From the NCBI GenBank assembly GCA_000827325.1, contig KN832878.1:682001-746000 (forward strand): 64,000 bases of DNA, in the 5' to 3' direction. A model generated the notes under the pieces. The model saw nothing but the letters and a program-made list of their open reading frames with translations, was not told where the DNA came from and did no database searches. Each line of letters opens with the position of its first letter. Within the stretch, counting starts at the first letter, position 1. Of the stretch, positions 1-11,336 are shown one piece after another. The translations under genes were made by a program, and so were the position numbers. The DNA is from Oidiodendron maius Zn. Its lineage: Eukaryota; Ascomycota; Leotiomycetes; Myxotrichaceae.

Positions 1-311
1 ATGCATCATGTAAGCATATGTAACGCGAGCCAAAGTGATGGTAGCTTAAGTAAATTGCTCTTATTTTTAAGCGGGGGCCGGGGAGAGGCACAGCCGTCGT
101 TGCTTTTGCTTAAGTTAATTGTGGCGCACAACAACCAATAGGTCTTACTTCCACATCTCCTCTCAGAAATGGAATTTTGAAGGCTTTGCGGCAGTGCTGC
201 ACAGCCTCCCAACTTGCCTAAGAGTCCATCCCACTACTATCCTCTAGCAACTCTGGCCCTTTCTACTTGACAATAGTATCATTTCTCTGTATCGTCTACC
301 TCCGGTGAAAA
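1..311. other. 5' flank of the NLR-like gene
   Basis: No convincing coding frame is seen. The last 100 bases are pyrimidine-rich and lead to the ATG at 312, so this is probably promoter and 5' UTR. The minus-strand open frame at 6-212 shows no recognisable domain. Confidence 0.4.
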
Positions 312-3300
312 ATGTCGGTCGGGTTCGGTTTCTCGTTCGGTGATATCGTCACTGGCGTGCAGTTAATTTCAAAGATTGCCACTGCGATTAAAGATACCGG
401 CGGTGCTTCCGAGGACTACCAACTCGTCATTTCACAATATCACAGGCTCCTGCAAGTTTTGCGGGAGTTGCAGAACCCTCCTCTGAGGAATTCCACCAGC
501 CTTTCTTACGATTTGGTATCCCAACAGGCTTTCGCGTGCGAGAAGTCGCTTGAGGAGCTGCGGGCTCGGATTTCCAAATTTGACAGTGCTCTCGGACCGT
601 CGGCTCGAAAAGGGATGCGTCATGGAACTGCACGAAAGGCACTATGGGCCTTGTCACCCCCGGACGTCTCGAAGTTGTACAAAACATTCCGAGACCAGTT
701 ATCGGCCCTGCAACTTGCAACGGCGGCTACCCTAGTTTCTACTCAAAATGGTATAGGGCAAATAGCTAAATCGTCCTGATTCCAAGGGTTTTACTAATCT
801 CTATCGCTCTGCAGAGAAGATTATTCAAGAAGCGTACGATTGGCTCTCGCCACTTGCTGGGGTGTTCGAAAGCAGACAAATGGAGACATTTAATCTCAAG
901 GGCCGACAAGATAGGCTAGGGAATTGGCTGTTGGAGACAGCAGAATTCAAGAGGTGGATGAGTGGCACAGGCGAAATTTTGTGCTGTTGTGGACAACGTA
1001 TGATAGCCTTACCGCACTAACCTAGAGCAACCAGAGAGAGAGATGCTAACTGGAGTCTAGCCGGCGTTGGCAAGACTGTACTTGTGTAATACGCCATTCC
1101 CTGCAAAATATTTTAGAAACTGACGGAGAGCTTCACTATTTAGTTCGTTCGTTATCAATTTTCTACAACAAATTCGCGAGGACTCCGACATTGGAATAGC
1201 GTACATATACTGTAGCTATAAAGAGGCATCGAAACAAATACTGGTAAATCTCATTGCAAACCTAGCCCACCAGCTTCTCCGTCAGAAAGCAATCCTGCAA
1301 AGAGACTTGATGGCCTTGTATAAAGACCACACTGAGAAAAAGACACGACCAACACTTGGTGAATGCGCAAATTTACTTCAATCTGCTATAGATCAGTTCC
1401 CCAAAGTCTATATCGTAATAGACGCTTTGGATGAATTGCCCGAGGCCGGTCAAGTGAGGCAGAGCTTTCTGGAAGCAATTGGCGTGTTAGATCGTGTAAG
1501 CATCTTGGTCACCTCTCGGAATATACCTATTGAGAGCGAACTACGCAACATCACAAGGTTGGATGTGTGGGCTCACGATCTAGATATAAGAGAGTATCTC
1601 CAAGAGCGTATGTCAAAATCAACTCGATTGCAGAGGCTCATCGAGAAAGATCCAACCTTAAATAACGCTATAAAAATAGCTATTCTTGCAAAAGCAAATG
1701 GGATGTAAGTTTTGCTTCTCTTTCATACCAAATACCCATTTAACGTGAAAGGTTAGGTTTCTGCTAGCTGTTCTACATCTTGAGTCGTTAATGACCAAGA
1801 ACGACGTCCGCAGCCTCAAAGATGCTCTAAATTCTTTGCCAGAAGGACTAAATGCAACATATGATGAAGCTATGGAGAGAATTAGGTCCGAAAGCTCTGA
1901 CGATTGTGAACTAGCTATGAAGGTCTTGTACTGGATCCACTATGCGCTTAGACCGTTAACACTTGTGGAAATTCAAAACGGCCTAGCTGTCAGACCTGGT
2001 GACAACAACATAGATGAGGAAGGTGTTTCAGAGGAGGAGAGATTGCTGTCCGTCTGCGCGGGCTTGATCACTCTTCAAAGTGAAAGTAGGACAATGAGTA
2101 TGGTGCATTTTAGCGCTCAGGAGTACTTCAAGCGTAAAGCAGCCGAATATTTTCCCGGAGCTCAAGACGACATAGCCACAATTTGTTTAACGTACCTATC
2201 GTTCGAAAACTTCAAGGGAGGCCCTTGTACCAGCGGTGAGGAGTTAGAGAAACGGCTTCAGGAGTATCCATTTCTTGAATATGCAGCTACAAATTGGGGA
2301 GATCATTTCTGCCAAGGGTCTAGAAGAGATATGGGCTTGGTGTTGGATTTTCTCAAAGAAGACTCGAAAACAGCTTGTTGTATTCAAATCATCCATGAAA
2401 GTACGATCATTCGGCCACCCGGTGATCAACACCTGAGACACAAAAGATTCAAAGAAAGTCAACAATCACTGCGGGACGTCCACAGTTTATGGCTTGCTGC
2501 ATACTTTGGCCTGACAGATACCATTAAGGCCATGTTAGAGCAGGGGATAGACGTTATGACGAAGACAGGCTACGGAGAGACTGTATTGCATCCTGCTGCC
2601 CGTTGCGGGAGTGAATCTACAGTAAGATTATTGCTCGCGGCAGGAGCTGACATTGATGCTCCCAATGAGTCTGGAAATACTCCTCTTTTGATTGCAACCG
2701 ACAAAATGGAAGCCGGGCAATCCCATCAGTCGGATTATGAGGCGGTGATCCGTATATTAATAGATGATGGGGCACAAGTTACAGCAAAGGATTTACGTGG
2801 TTGGACAGCTCTTCACCTGGCCGCTGAGAGTGGACATGATGCAATAGTGAAGCTGCTGCTTGAGAGCGGGGCTGATATCGAAGCCAAAGAAGATATCGGT
2901 TCGACAGCACTCTATGTAGCTGCTGGGAATGGACACGAAGCGGTCATCAAGCTGCTGCTTGACAATAGGGCTAATATTGAGGCCAAAGTTGAAAATGGTA
3001 GGACAGCTCTTCACTTGGCTGCACAGAATGGACAAGATGCAGTAGTCAAGCTACTGCTTGAGAACGGGGCAAATATCGAAGCTAGGGATAAGATTGGTTG
3101 GATAGCACTTCACCTAGCTGCATTAGGGGGACATGAGACAGTAGTGAAGCAGCTGCTTAAGAATGGGGCAAATATGGAGGCTAGGACTGAATATGGTGAT
3201 GCAGCTCTTCACCTGGCTGCCCAGAATGGCCACGAGGCAGTTGTGAATCTGCTGCTTAAAAACGAGGCAAATATCGAAGCGAAGGGTGGAAATGATTTGA

Positions 3301-5171
3301 CAGCCCTTCATATAGCTGCCCTGTATGGACAGGAGATAGTAGTGAATTTACTACTTGAGAGAGGGGCAAATATTGAAGCGAAGGGTGGAAATGATTCGAC
3401 AGCCCTTCATGTAGCTGCCCAGTATGGACAGGAGACAGTAGTGAATTTACTACTTGAGAGAGGGGCAAATATTGAAGCTAAAGAGAAAGAAGATTGGACA
3501 GCACTTCATGCAGCTGCCCAGTATGGACATAAGGCAGTAGTGAAATTACTACTTGAGAAAGGGGCTAATCCCTTGCTTATAAGTAGTAGTGGCAGAACTG
3601 CTCTTCACCTAGCTGCTGAGATTGGGCATGAGGCAATTGTTGAGATATTATATAAGAATGGAGCTGATATTACAGCTGTTGATAAGATGGGTTGGACAAC
3701 ACTTCGCCTAGGTGTATTAGGGGGGCATAGGGCAATAGTAAAGTTGGCACTTGAGAACGGGGCTGATATCGAAGCCAAAGAAGATGCCGGTTCGACAGCA
3801 CTCCACACGGCTGCCCAAGATGGAAATGAGGCAATAGTGAAGCTGCTACTTGAGAAAGGGGCAGATATCATGGCCAGGAATAAGTTTAGCTCAACAGCTC
3901 TTCATCTAGCTGCCCAGAATGGCCACGAGGCAGTTGTGAATTTGCTGCTAAAAAACGAGGCAAATATCGAAGCAAAGGATGAAATTGATTCGACAGCCCT
4001 TCATGTAGCGGCTGAGTATGGACATAAGACAGTAGTATATTTGCTACTTGAGAGAGGGGCAAATATTGAAGCTAAAGAGAAAGAAGATTGGACAGCACTT
4101 CATGCAGCCGCCCAGCATGGATATACAGCAGTGGTGAAATTACTGCTCAAGAAAGGCGCTAATCCTCTACTTACAAGTAGTAGTGGCAGAACCGCTCTTC
4201 ACTTAGCTGCCGAGATTGGATGTGAGGCAATGGTCGAGTTACTATATAAGAATGGAGCTGATATTACAGCCGTTGATAAGATGGGTTGGACAACACTTCG
4301 CCTAGGTGTATTAGGGGGACATAGGGCAGTAGTAAAGTTGGCACTTGAGAACGGAGTAGATATTGAGGCCAGGGATAATAATACCGGTTCGACATCACTC
4401 CATACGGCTGCCCGAGATGGACATGAGGCAATAGTGAAGCTGCTACTTGAGAAAGGTGCAGATATCATGTCTAGGAATAAGTTTGGCTTAACTGCTCTTC
4501 ATCTAGCTACCCAGAATGAACACGAGGCAGTAGTGAGGCTGCTGCTTGATAAAGGGGCTAATCCCATGCTTACAAGTGGTGGTGGCAGAACCGCTCCTCA
4601 CCTAGCTGCTGAGATTGGACTCAGCGCGATCGTTAAGCTGCTACTTGAGTGTGGAGCTGACATTGCAGCTATTGATAAGATTGGTTGGACAGCACTTCAT
4701 GTAGCTGCCGAGAATGGACACGATGCTGTGGTAACGCTGCTGCTTGAGAAGAAAGCTAATATCGAAGCGAATATGAACTATCGAAAAGAAACGGCACTGC
4801 ATAGAGCTGCAAGGTTCGGGCATAGCAAAGCTGTCCAGCTACTACTTCAAGCCAAAGCTAATGTGAATGCTCGGAACTTTCACGACTCAACTCCGTTGAC
4901 ATTAGCTGCACAGTATGGTTATGAGAGTGTCGTCCAGTTACTGTTAAACAATAGAGAAGTAGATGCCAATATGTTCGATCAAGATGGTGATACGGCTCTT
5001 ATAGCAGCTGCTTGCGTGGGCCACGAAGGTGTTCTAAAGATTTTACTGGGGTCTAGAAAGCTCAACTTTGCACACAAGAATAAGGCAGGTTTTAACGCAT
5101 TATCAAGGGCTATAGAGAAAGGACATCAAATTTCGGTCGAGCTGTTACGTCCGTATTACAGGCTTAGCTAG
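312..5171 (+). CDS. NLR-like STAND protein: N-terminal Helo-like domain, NACHT NTPase, 27 ankyrin repeats
   Basis: Five exons are inferred: 312-750, 815-997, 1061-1085, 1144-1704 and 1757-5171 (1540 aa). Each intron has GT...AG ends, and the first holds a TACTAAT branch site. The start MSVGFGFSFGD matches the fungal N-terminal domain of STAND proteins. Splicing of the 25-nt third exon restores the Walker A motif GQPGVGKT (about residues 206-213). Walker B is VYIVIDALDE (about 304-313). A winged-helix-like stretch follows, then 27 ankyrin repeats of about 33 residues from about residue 645 to the end. In fungi such proteins sense non-self or pathogen cues through the repeats and trigger cell death through the N-terminus; that role is inferred here. 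The frame is intact. The repeats are very alike at DNA level, which points to recent expansion or conversion. Confidence 0.88.
3393..4580 (+). repeat. Tandem duplication of a six-ankyrin block inside the NLR-like gene
   Basis: The block at about 3393-3986 is repeated at about 3987-4580, an offset of exactly 594 bp (198 codons, six ankyrin repeats). Matching landmarks are the GATTCGACAGCCC string at 3393 and 3987 and the AAGTAGTAGTGGCAGAA string at 3581 and 4175. The order of repeat types (NDSTALH/IDSTALH, EDWTALH, SGRTALH, MGWTTLR, GSTALH/GSTSLH, TALHLA) is the same in both copies. High identity and preserved frame indicate a recent in-frame duplication. Confidence 0.85.
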
Positions 5172-5346
5172 TAATGGATACATGTTTTTCCATAATTCAA
5201 CTCACCTAACCACGAGCCGCTGGTATCCGGGACCGTTCTTTTTTGATTAATCGATCCTCTGGCGTCTTTCCCATTTTGAGCTAAGCGAACCCCTATTCCT
5301 GGGTGTTACGGCGTGCGAGGGAAGACAAAGGTTTTAGGACGCTAAT

Positions 5347-5520
5347 ATGCCTGGTGGGCGCCCTCGAAAATGTGCGGATAAAGACGCCGCAAAGGCTGCA
5401 GGCAGGCCCAGAGCTGCCGGGCGAAAAGTGGAAGGGAAAGCAGCAGGGAAAGCCACGGTGGCATACGGATCAAAGCCGAAGGCGGCTACCGATTCGACCT
5501 TGAAGACATTGTATGTTTAA
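5347..5520 (+). CDS. Possible small basic AT-hook-like protein or fragment (57 aa)
   Basis: The frame starts MPGGRPRKCADKDAAK and is rich in Lys, Ala, Gly and Arg. The GRPRK core resembles an AT-hook and the start of some fungal DNA-binding or transposon-encoded proteins. It ends abruptly at a stop, with nothing recognisable after it. It may be a truncated N-terminus rather than a working gene. Its closeness to the NLR-like gene (176 bp past the stop) has no clear meaning. Confidence 0.25.
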   Translation: MPGGRPRKCADKDAAKAAGRPRAAGRKVEGKAAGKATVAYGSKPKAATDSTLKTLYV

Positions 5521-6089
5521 GTTGTGTCTCCGGTATATTCTTCATTCCCCTCGGTAACTGTCTCTAACGCTATATAATCGATAGAATGGTTTACCCGGGT
5601 ATATTATTCTAGCTGGATACCGGGTATTACTGACCAGGAACATGGAGTTAACACGGCTCGCCCTACATCTTAAAATTATATCTATTATAGGTAGAGACTA
5701 TAGTAAGGAGATAAGTTCATATGATTATAGTTCTACCTATAAACCAAGACAATATTAACTCTCTACAATAGATCAAGATCTATATTAGTGATCTTATGGA
5801 GTATACTATAGTATAGACTATAGTGAATTGTATAATCATAACTAATATGATTCTGCCTTACAAAGATTTCTATAGATCTTATAATATTACTATCCCTTTG
5901 CCTAAGAGAGGAGAGGCCCGGCTCTCCTTGTATGTTGGAGCCTCGATTGCCTTTTTGCAGTAGATATTTCTTAGGGGAGCTGGTACGCAACTCATCAGCT
6001 GGAGATGATGGTTAAAGACAAATCATTAATCTACAAGAACGTCCCGAACGGCTCGACCATTGCTGGCTAGCGCTAGCGGCTGAATATGT
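5521..6089. other. AT-rich intergenic stretch
   Basis: TA-rich sequence with short palindromic runs of CTATAG/TATAG type and no supported gene. It lies between the NLR-like gene and the 3' end of the Zn2Cys6 regulator. The base composition would fit old RIP-mutated repeat DNA, but no element was identified. Confidence 0.35.
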
Positions 6090-8303
6090 TTAGCTATAAT
6101 TCAGCCAGGATTCTTGCCCCCAATCAGCGTTTTCAAGCCAGACCATGAAGTCCGTTTCATCTACCAACGGCATATCACCGCCGCCGAGCAGATCGGGAGT
6201 AGATGAATCGGGGCTCACGGAGGACAATGGTTGTACGGGCTCAGGACAGAGTACGCGATCGAGGACGTTGCGTAAGGCTGTGGCTGCTTGTTTGGCCATC
6301 TCATAGTCTCCTTCGCCAGGCCAAATAAACGTTTCCAAATTCAACACGAAAAGACTGAGCTTATGAATGATCTCAGAGCGTGACAACTGCGTGGAAGAAG
6401 GAAGCATGCTCTGTGATCTAGGTTGAGAACACCGGAGAAGCTCAATCGTCAGGACAGCAGCAGCTGGCATGCCAATATTATATAGCTGTATTTGAAATAT
6501 CGTATTAACTATACAAATTAGGTGTAATGAGGTAATTGCTAGACCACTTACATCTGTGCCTAACCAATGAGCCATCTTTCTAGAGCGAGCTAGCTTCGCT
6601 ATTATAATATGTAACATGTTGATAATCTCGAGTGATGTATGGATGAGAGCCACTGGTTCATTACCCGTGCGCTTAAAGAGGGTCCGGTAGAGGAGGAAGT
6701 CTAGATAGATAAACTCCAGGTGTATGCATTCAATAGGAAATTCTAGATTACTCTGGGACGGCTCATCCAAAAGAAGACAAGGCGGCAATTCCGCGCGTAT
6801 CTTGAGTGACTCTCCGATCAATTTCTCTACTCTTTCGACGATGTTGTCGGTCCGTCGATTGAGAGATAGTTCGAGGATATTCTCTTTGTGCATGTTCAAC
6901 ATCAAGAACAGTCGCGGCCAGGCCCTGCTGATCAGAAAGCCCTCAGGATTTCGCCCATCCTCACTAAGCTTCGCCAGTGCTGCATCGCGCTCCTCGGAAT
7001 CCGCCACTATCTCATCATATGTGAGATCAAATGGTGGTATGAGATCGCAGTACCGCTGGCAAATTCTAGGCGGTCTACCAAGAAAAGTGGCCAACTCTTT
7101 GTCGATGCAATACGCAGAGACCATCACGCGCTTCCGAAGCTCGGTGAGGAAGAAGGGTACATTCTCGTCGGATTCCAATTGATGATAACCCAAAGCAAAG
7201 AGAATCGTTGTCAAATCACCCAGACTCTGCCATGCACAATGGTCTAAATGAATCGTTAGGGAAGGTCAGTTGGGATGGATGAGACGTGACTGACCGCCCA
7301 TTCCATAGGTGTGTGACAGAAGCATGGTGCTTTGCAGGGTTAACCAGCATAGCGGGTCATTGATAAGACCGAGTCTGTCACAGATTTGGAGACAGATAGA
7401 ACTCACTTTTATAGTCAAGGCATAATATCCCTTCTTATCCCGTATCGGGATGCCCTCTTGCTGAAAGACTGCATCATCACTCGGGATAAACCTGCAGATC
7501 ATACCCATGCGGCAGAAAAACATCCCAATGGCCTCCCAGCGATGAGCTATTCGAGAGATATATTCCGTAAACGTCATTGAAGCATTTGTCACGATCGGTG
7601 TCGATGTGTTTTCGAATATCCTTTCCGAGAGTTTCAGGGCAGCGGATAATCTGTCTTCCGCAGTGTTGATAGAGCCTTGGTACAACTCTTCAAAAGATTC
7701 ACATAACCGACGCAAAACAGGAGAACCAATGACAGTAGCTTTCGGAATATTGTAGGGAGATTCCAGTATATTTCGATAGAGTGAGATATGCTCTAGCAAC
7801 AATAAAACGTGAGCGCCCTGTTCGATTTGGGATCGATCAGGCCCTGTCAAGTCAGAGCTGGTCCATGGGCCTTCTGAACGACGAGGCTCTTCGATCGGTA
7901 AGTTGTATCTGCCCTCTCGAAATATGGCCGTATGGCTAGTGAGACCCAAGAAGCCTGGAGTCGACGAGATCGTCTCCCGTCTACACCAGTCGGCAAAGTG
8001 CTGATCCTTGCGAGGCTCTACGGTACTTGAGAGAGCCGGCAGCGAAGATGGAGTTAAGAGCGCACTATGTCCGCGCGCATTGGATAGTGCTACGCTGTCA
8101 GAAAGTCTCTTCCTTGGTTTTTGTGCTGCTGGTGGTTTGGATGGTTTTGGTCGAGACATCGGAGCAGGGTGGTAGACACAAAGATGTGATCGACCGCCAC
8201 GGACGCATCTACCACAAGCCGGACTGGTATGATCGCACCGTAACTTGGAGATACGGCATGGCTCACACGAGGAGAGCTGTCCATTACGTCGAGGCGTTGC
8301 CAT
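6090..8303 (-). CDS. Zn2Cys6 fungal-specific transcription factor
   Basis: Three exons on the minus strand: 8303-7295, 7243-6552 and 6485-6090 (698 aa). The second intron (6486-6551, GTAAGT...ACAG, 66 bp) is in frame, so naive reading hides it; removing it gives the family-like run TDLYNIGMPAAAV. Residues 13-42 hold the binuclear zinc cluster CEPCRISKLRC...CGRC...C, spaced C-2-C-6-C-6-C-2-C-8-C. The centre has the fungal-specific factor region (YGMGDHCAWQSLGDLTTILFALGYHQ, in two parts across intron 1). The tail is acidic and rich in Trp and Asp, as in an activation domain. It is a nuclear DNA-binding regulator. Targets are unknown, but the palindromic CGG sites just upstream suggest autoregulation and shared control of the divergent small gene. 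Confidence 0.88.
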
Positions 8304-8366
8304 GGCGCGATCTTTGGACTATTGTGTGATGTTAGGAGCTCGCATCGTCCTTGTGAAGACGAGATT

Positions 8367-8381
8367 CGGAGCTCGGAGCTC
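8367..8381. promoter_or_regulatory. CGG direct-repeat site in the divergent promoter
   Basis: CGGAGCTCGGAGCTC has two CGG triplets four bases apart. It is an inverted partial copy of the site at 8428-8444. CGG triplets are the usual half-sites of Zn2Cys6 factors, and one such gene starts 64 bp away. Confidence 0.4.
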
Positions 8382-8427
8382 AACATCCCATGGGCCAGTT
8401 TCGTCATAACGCGTCGAGTTTTCTATT

Positions 8428-8444
8428 CGGAGCTCCGAGCTCCG
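8428..8444. promoter_or_regulatory. Palindromic CGG...CCG site between divergent genes
   Basis: CGGAGCTCCGAGCTCCG, with the flanking TT and AA, forms a 21-bp palindrome whose only mismatch is the central base. It contains CGG-N4-CCG, a typical inverted arrangement for Zn2Cys6 dimers. It lies 125 bp upstream of the regulator and 271 bp upstream of the small gene at 8715. Confidence 0.5.
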
Positions 8445-8555
8445 AACGACGAGAGTAAGAAGTGTTGATAGTCCTTGAACCAGAGAGCATTATAATGGTT
8501 TCCTTGTCGGGCTACACAAAGATGTTATTACTCCGATGGCGATGGTCATGTCAAA

Positions 8556-8563
8556 TATAAAAG
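8556..8563 (+). promoter_or_regulatory. TATA box of the small gene at 8715
   Basis: TATAAAAG lies about 150 bp before the ATG at 8715. A C/T-rich and A-rich leader follows, which suits an inducible fungal promoter. Confidence 0.5.
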
Positions 8564-8714
8564 GCCCGCTCGCTGTCTATGAAGAGCGCCGGGTTCTTAT
8601 CTCTATTTAATCAAAGATCACACTGACTTCAAATTGAGTGAAGAGTGACTCTATTCCCACCAGATCAAATCCATCCTATTCACACCAGGTCCCTGTCCTT
8701 TGTTACCATTCAAA

Positions 8715-8945
8715 ATGACCAACGTCTACGGATTTTCGCGGCCAGCTACAGCACCAATCCCAACCGCCAAACCTCTGAGTCTATTTGAAACCTGGCAGTC
8801 TCTCAAGAAACAGTTCATAAAGCTGTGTGAATCCAACAAAAAGTTGACGACAAAGGACGATACTTCGTCGGTTATTAGCGACACGGATACCTTGGGGCGA
8901 GAAGACCTTGATTCGAAAGAGCGCAACAAAAAAATCGCAGTATGA
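8715..8945 (+). CDS. Small hypothetical protein (76 aa)
   Basis: The ATG at 8715 sits in a good fungal start context (CAAAATGACC); an upstream in-frame ATG-like start at 8700 is weaker. The product begins MTNVYGFSRPATAPIPTAKP. It then has a basic helix-like stretch (ETWQSLKKQFIKLCESNKKL) and an acidic, Ser/Asp-rich tail ending in lysines. It has no signal peptide or membrane segment, and I do not recognise the family. A clear TATA box, the start context and shared CGG sites with the divergent Zn2Cys6 regulator suggest a real, regulated gene. Confidence 0.5.
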   Translation: MTNVYGFSRPATAPIPTAKPLSLFETWQSLKKQFIKLCESNKKLTTKDDTSSVISDTDTLGREDLDSKERNKKIAV

Positions 8946-9300
8946 CTCTCGTGCGACATTTAAGCACACTTTACCGAGACAGTTCCTGTCGTTGTGGGAA
9001 GACGAAGACGGAGGCGAGCCGATATAGCAATCACGACAAAGTTACGGCACGATAGATTTCCTAGCATTTTTGAGTTGTACACTATATACTAGAGCTGTTA
9101 GTTATCGACAATGGATGACGAAGAGGGGTATAGTGAAACACTGGCTGTGCCCATCTCTTGATGCTGGAAACGGAGTTTGAATTTGCCTATTAGATTATGT
9201 CAATAATACATATCTACTCAAACTTCAGTAGCGTAGCGATGATCTATCCGTTGTGCAGTCCTTGCGGTAGGGCTAGGGATTCTCATGCACGACCTCTGTC
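8946..9300. other. 3' flank, no gene seen
   Basis: It holds the 3' region of the small gene and then sequence without a supported frame, up to the end of the ankyrin pseudogene. Confidence 0.4.
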
Positions 9301-10030
9301 CTACACTTGAAGCAACTTCACCACCCGATTGAATCCTTTTTCCTTTGCAGCAGCGATTGCACTTCCATATTTCCCGCCTTCTATCTTAGGATCTGCCCCA
9401 TGCTTCAACAGCATCTCAACATATGCCTTGTGATGACAGGCAGCAGCCTGCAACGCCGTACCGAATTCTCCCCCAACCGCGTTTACATTCGCGCCCTTGT
9501 CGAGAAGGTATTGCATAACATCTGGATCGCAGCTACTTGAACAAGCCCATGCCTGCAATGCAAACCCATACCACACACCCGGGAGATTTGATATCGGCAC
9601 CATGCTCAAGCAATGACTTGATATGCTCTAAAGCCCCCTTGTTCGCAGCAGCTTGTAGTGGGTTGCCGTTCTAGCCACAGTTAGTATTGACCTTCACACC
9701 CCGTGTTAGAAGCTCTTCAACAATCTCGGATTTGGATGTTCTGCACGCGGCTTGAAGGGCAGTCCAATACTTCCCTTCCACTGCGTTGACATCGGCTCCG
9801 GCCAGCAATAGAGATTTGACTATCTCTTCTTTGCATCCCTTCTCAATTGCCAACTGCAACATATTCCCATAGCTTTCGTGCTCAGCATTCGGGTTTGCGC
9901 CCGTATTCAAAAACTCTTTACTAGATACTCTCTAGTGCTATACTCAAGTGCTTTAGCCAGTGTTTCGTCCCTGAAGTCGGCTCCTATTTGTAGTAAATTT
10001 TCTGCAGCTTCTTGGGCCCGCAAAACATAA
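9301..10030 (-). pseudogene. Ankyrin-repeat gene relic
   Basis: The minus strand reads as consecutive ankyrin repeats split between frames. From 10030 the run AAENLLQIGADFRDETLAKA leads to a frame change near 9905. Then NTGANPNAEHESYGNMLQLA and DVNAVEGKYWTALQAACRTS follow, with a TAG near 9673. One more repeat (NPLQAAANKGALEHIKSLL) comes next, a second frame change lies near 9580, and the last part ends YGSAIAAAKEKGFNRVVKLLQV. The repeats are of the GxYGTALQAA kind, common at the C-terminus of fungal NACHT-ankyrin proteins, and differ from those in the gene at 312. It looks like the decayed tail of such a protein. No N-terminal part was found. Confidence 0.75.
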
Positions 10031-10910
10031 ATGCCTAGAGACAATGACATCCGATATATAATTCATGATCACGAATTATCAAAGTTTTAACAAAGGGAAG
10101 TAAAGCTCAAAATCCGATGTACCAGCTTCCTGACGTGTCTTTTTTCAGGGCACCGTCAGCATGATAATCATCATCCAATCAATCACAATTCTACAAAGTG
10201 AGGGCTTAAAATTGTTTTGATAGGCTTGAATATGCTACAAGCATTTTCTTACCTGTTCTATCTATTGGGCCCACAACGAAGCTCCCATGACTTATCGCTG
10301 CATACCATTGCTGTACACAGAATCCCGAGGCAAGCTTAACTCGTCCAAGACAGCCTTACCTTTGTGCCCAACTGCTGGCACTAGTGCCCAAGCCATAGCA
10401 TGCTTCTTCCTACGCTTTCTGAGTAGTTTTCCATTCCGCACAAAACGTTAAAACAACACTGCGCCTTGATATTGACGTCGTGATGGTAAGCCTTGAAGGC
10501 GACCTTGCGACCCTTCTGGGCGGACTTGGCTTGGAGTCCCCCGTTTCGGAATTTGTAGGTACTGACATTGGAGTTAAACCTATTGGCATATCCCGTTGTC
10601 ACTTCGCTAGCCTGCTCGCCCGGGTACTCGGGATGAATGCTTACAGCATATATGATGCTATTAATTCACAACGGAAGATTCCTTGGGGGATTTGGCAATC
10701 ATTTTGCCGAAACTGGAGTTGAGTGAAGAGGAAAAATAAAGTTCGCCAATGGACTTTAGGGACAAGGCGCGCTAAACCAATCCGATCCTGCTATTCATTC
10801 TGGGAGATTGCCCACTAACTTGCTTTTTCAGCTCCAGCCTCGTCATTATTTCAGACCCTTTCGTGCACGGTATTCATCTGCGCTAGTTCTTCTCTAACAG
10901 ACTCAACAGA
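10031..10910. other. Intergenic stretch with unrecognised short frames
   Basis: Open frames exist on both strands at 10381-10722, but neither shows a family motif. Acceptor-like sites near 10832 and 10900 might belong to lost upstream exons of the synthetase fragment that follows. Confidence 0.3.
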
Positions 10911-11336
10911 GCCCTACTCCGGCTGCTCCTTCCATATATCAGTAATCGCGAATCAAGATACGGACAAAACCTTCCCCAAGGTCCTCGGGGTCCTGCGTCT
11001 CCCAAGTATAGCCGCAAAAGGGTGGTCGTCGAGTTATCCTCACCGAATGTTGCAGGCAACTTCAAGTACCTACATCTGCACAGCACTATCCTTGCTATCT
11101 TTATTACAAATTTGTTCGAGTGCATGGGTTGGGATGTGGTCAGATTGAATTACCTTGGCGACTTGGGCAAACAGATCGGTTTGCTTGCTATTGGTTGGCA
11201 ACGATTCGGCTCTGAAGAGACATTGAAGGAAGAGCCGGTGGTACATCTGCTTGAGGCCTGCAGGAAGATCAAGGAGGAGTTCAAGCCAGAGGAAGATGCG
11301 CGACAGAAAGCGATGGAAGCTGGCGAAAGGTTATGA
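10911..11336 (+). pseudogene. Fragment of an arginyl-tRNA synthetase gene
   Basis: One open frame of 141 codons reads ALLRLLLPYISNRESRYGQN, then RKRVVVELSSPNVAGNFKYL, HLHSTILAIFITNLFECMGW, DVVRLNYLGDLGKQIGLLAI and GWQRFGSEE. This matches the start of the catalytic core of eukaryotic arginyl-tRNA synthetase, which loads arginine onto its tRNA. The HIGH-type signature, normally H-[LA]-R-S-T, reads HLHST. The frame stops after GERL, so the rest of the Rossmann core, the KMSKS region and the anticodon-binding domain are missing, as is the N-terminus. It is a broken partial copy; the functional gene must be elsewhere. Confidence 0.75.

Noticed and set aside
10381-10722. Overlapping open frames on both strands
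   Set aside because: Neither shows a known motif, signal peptide or good splice context.
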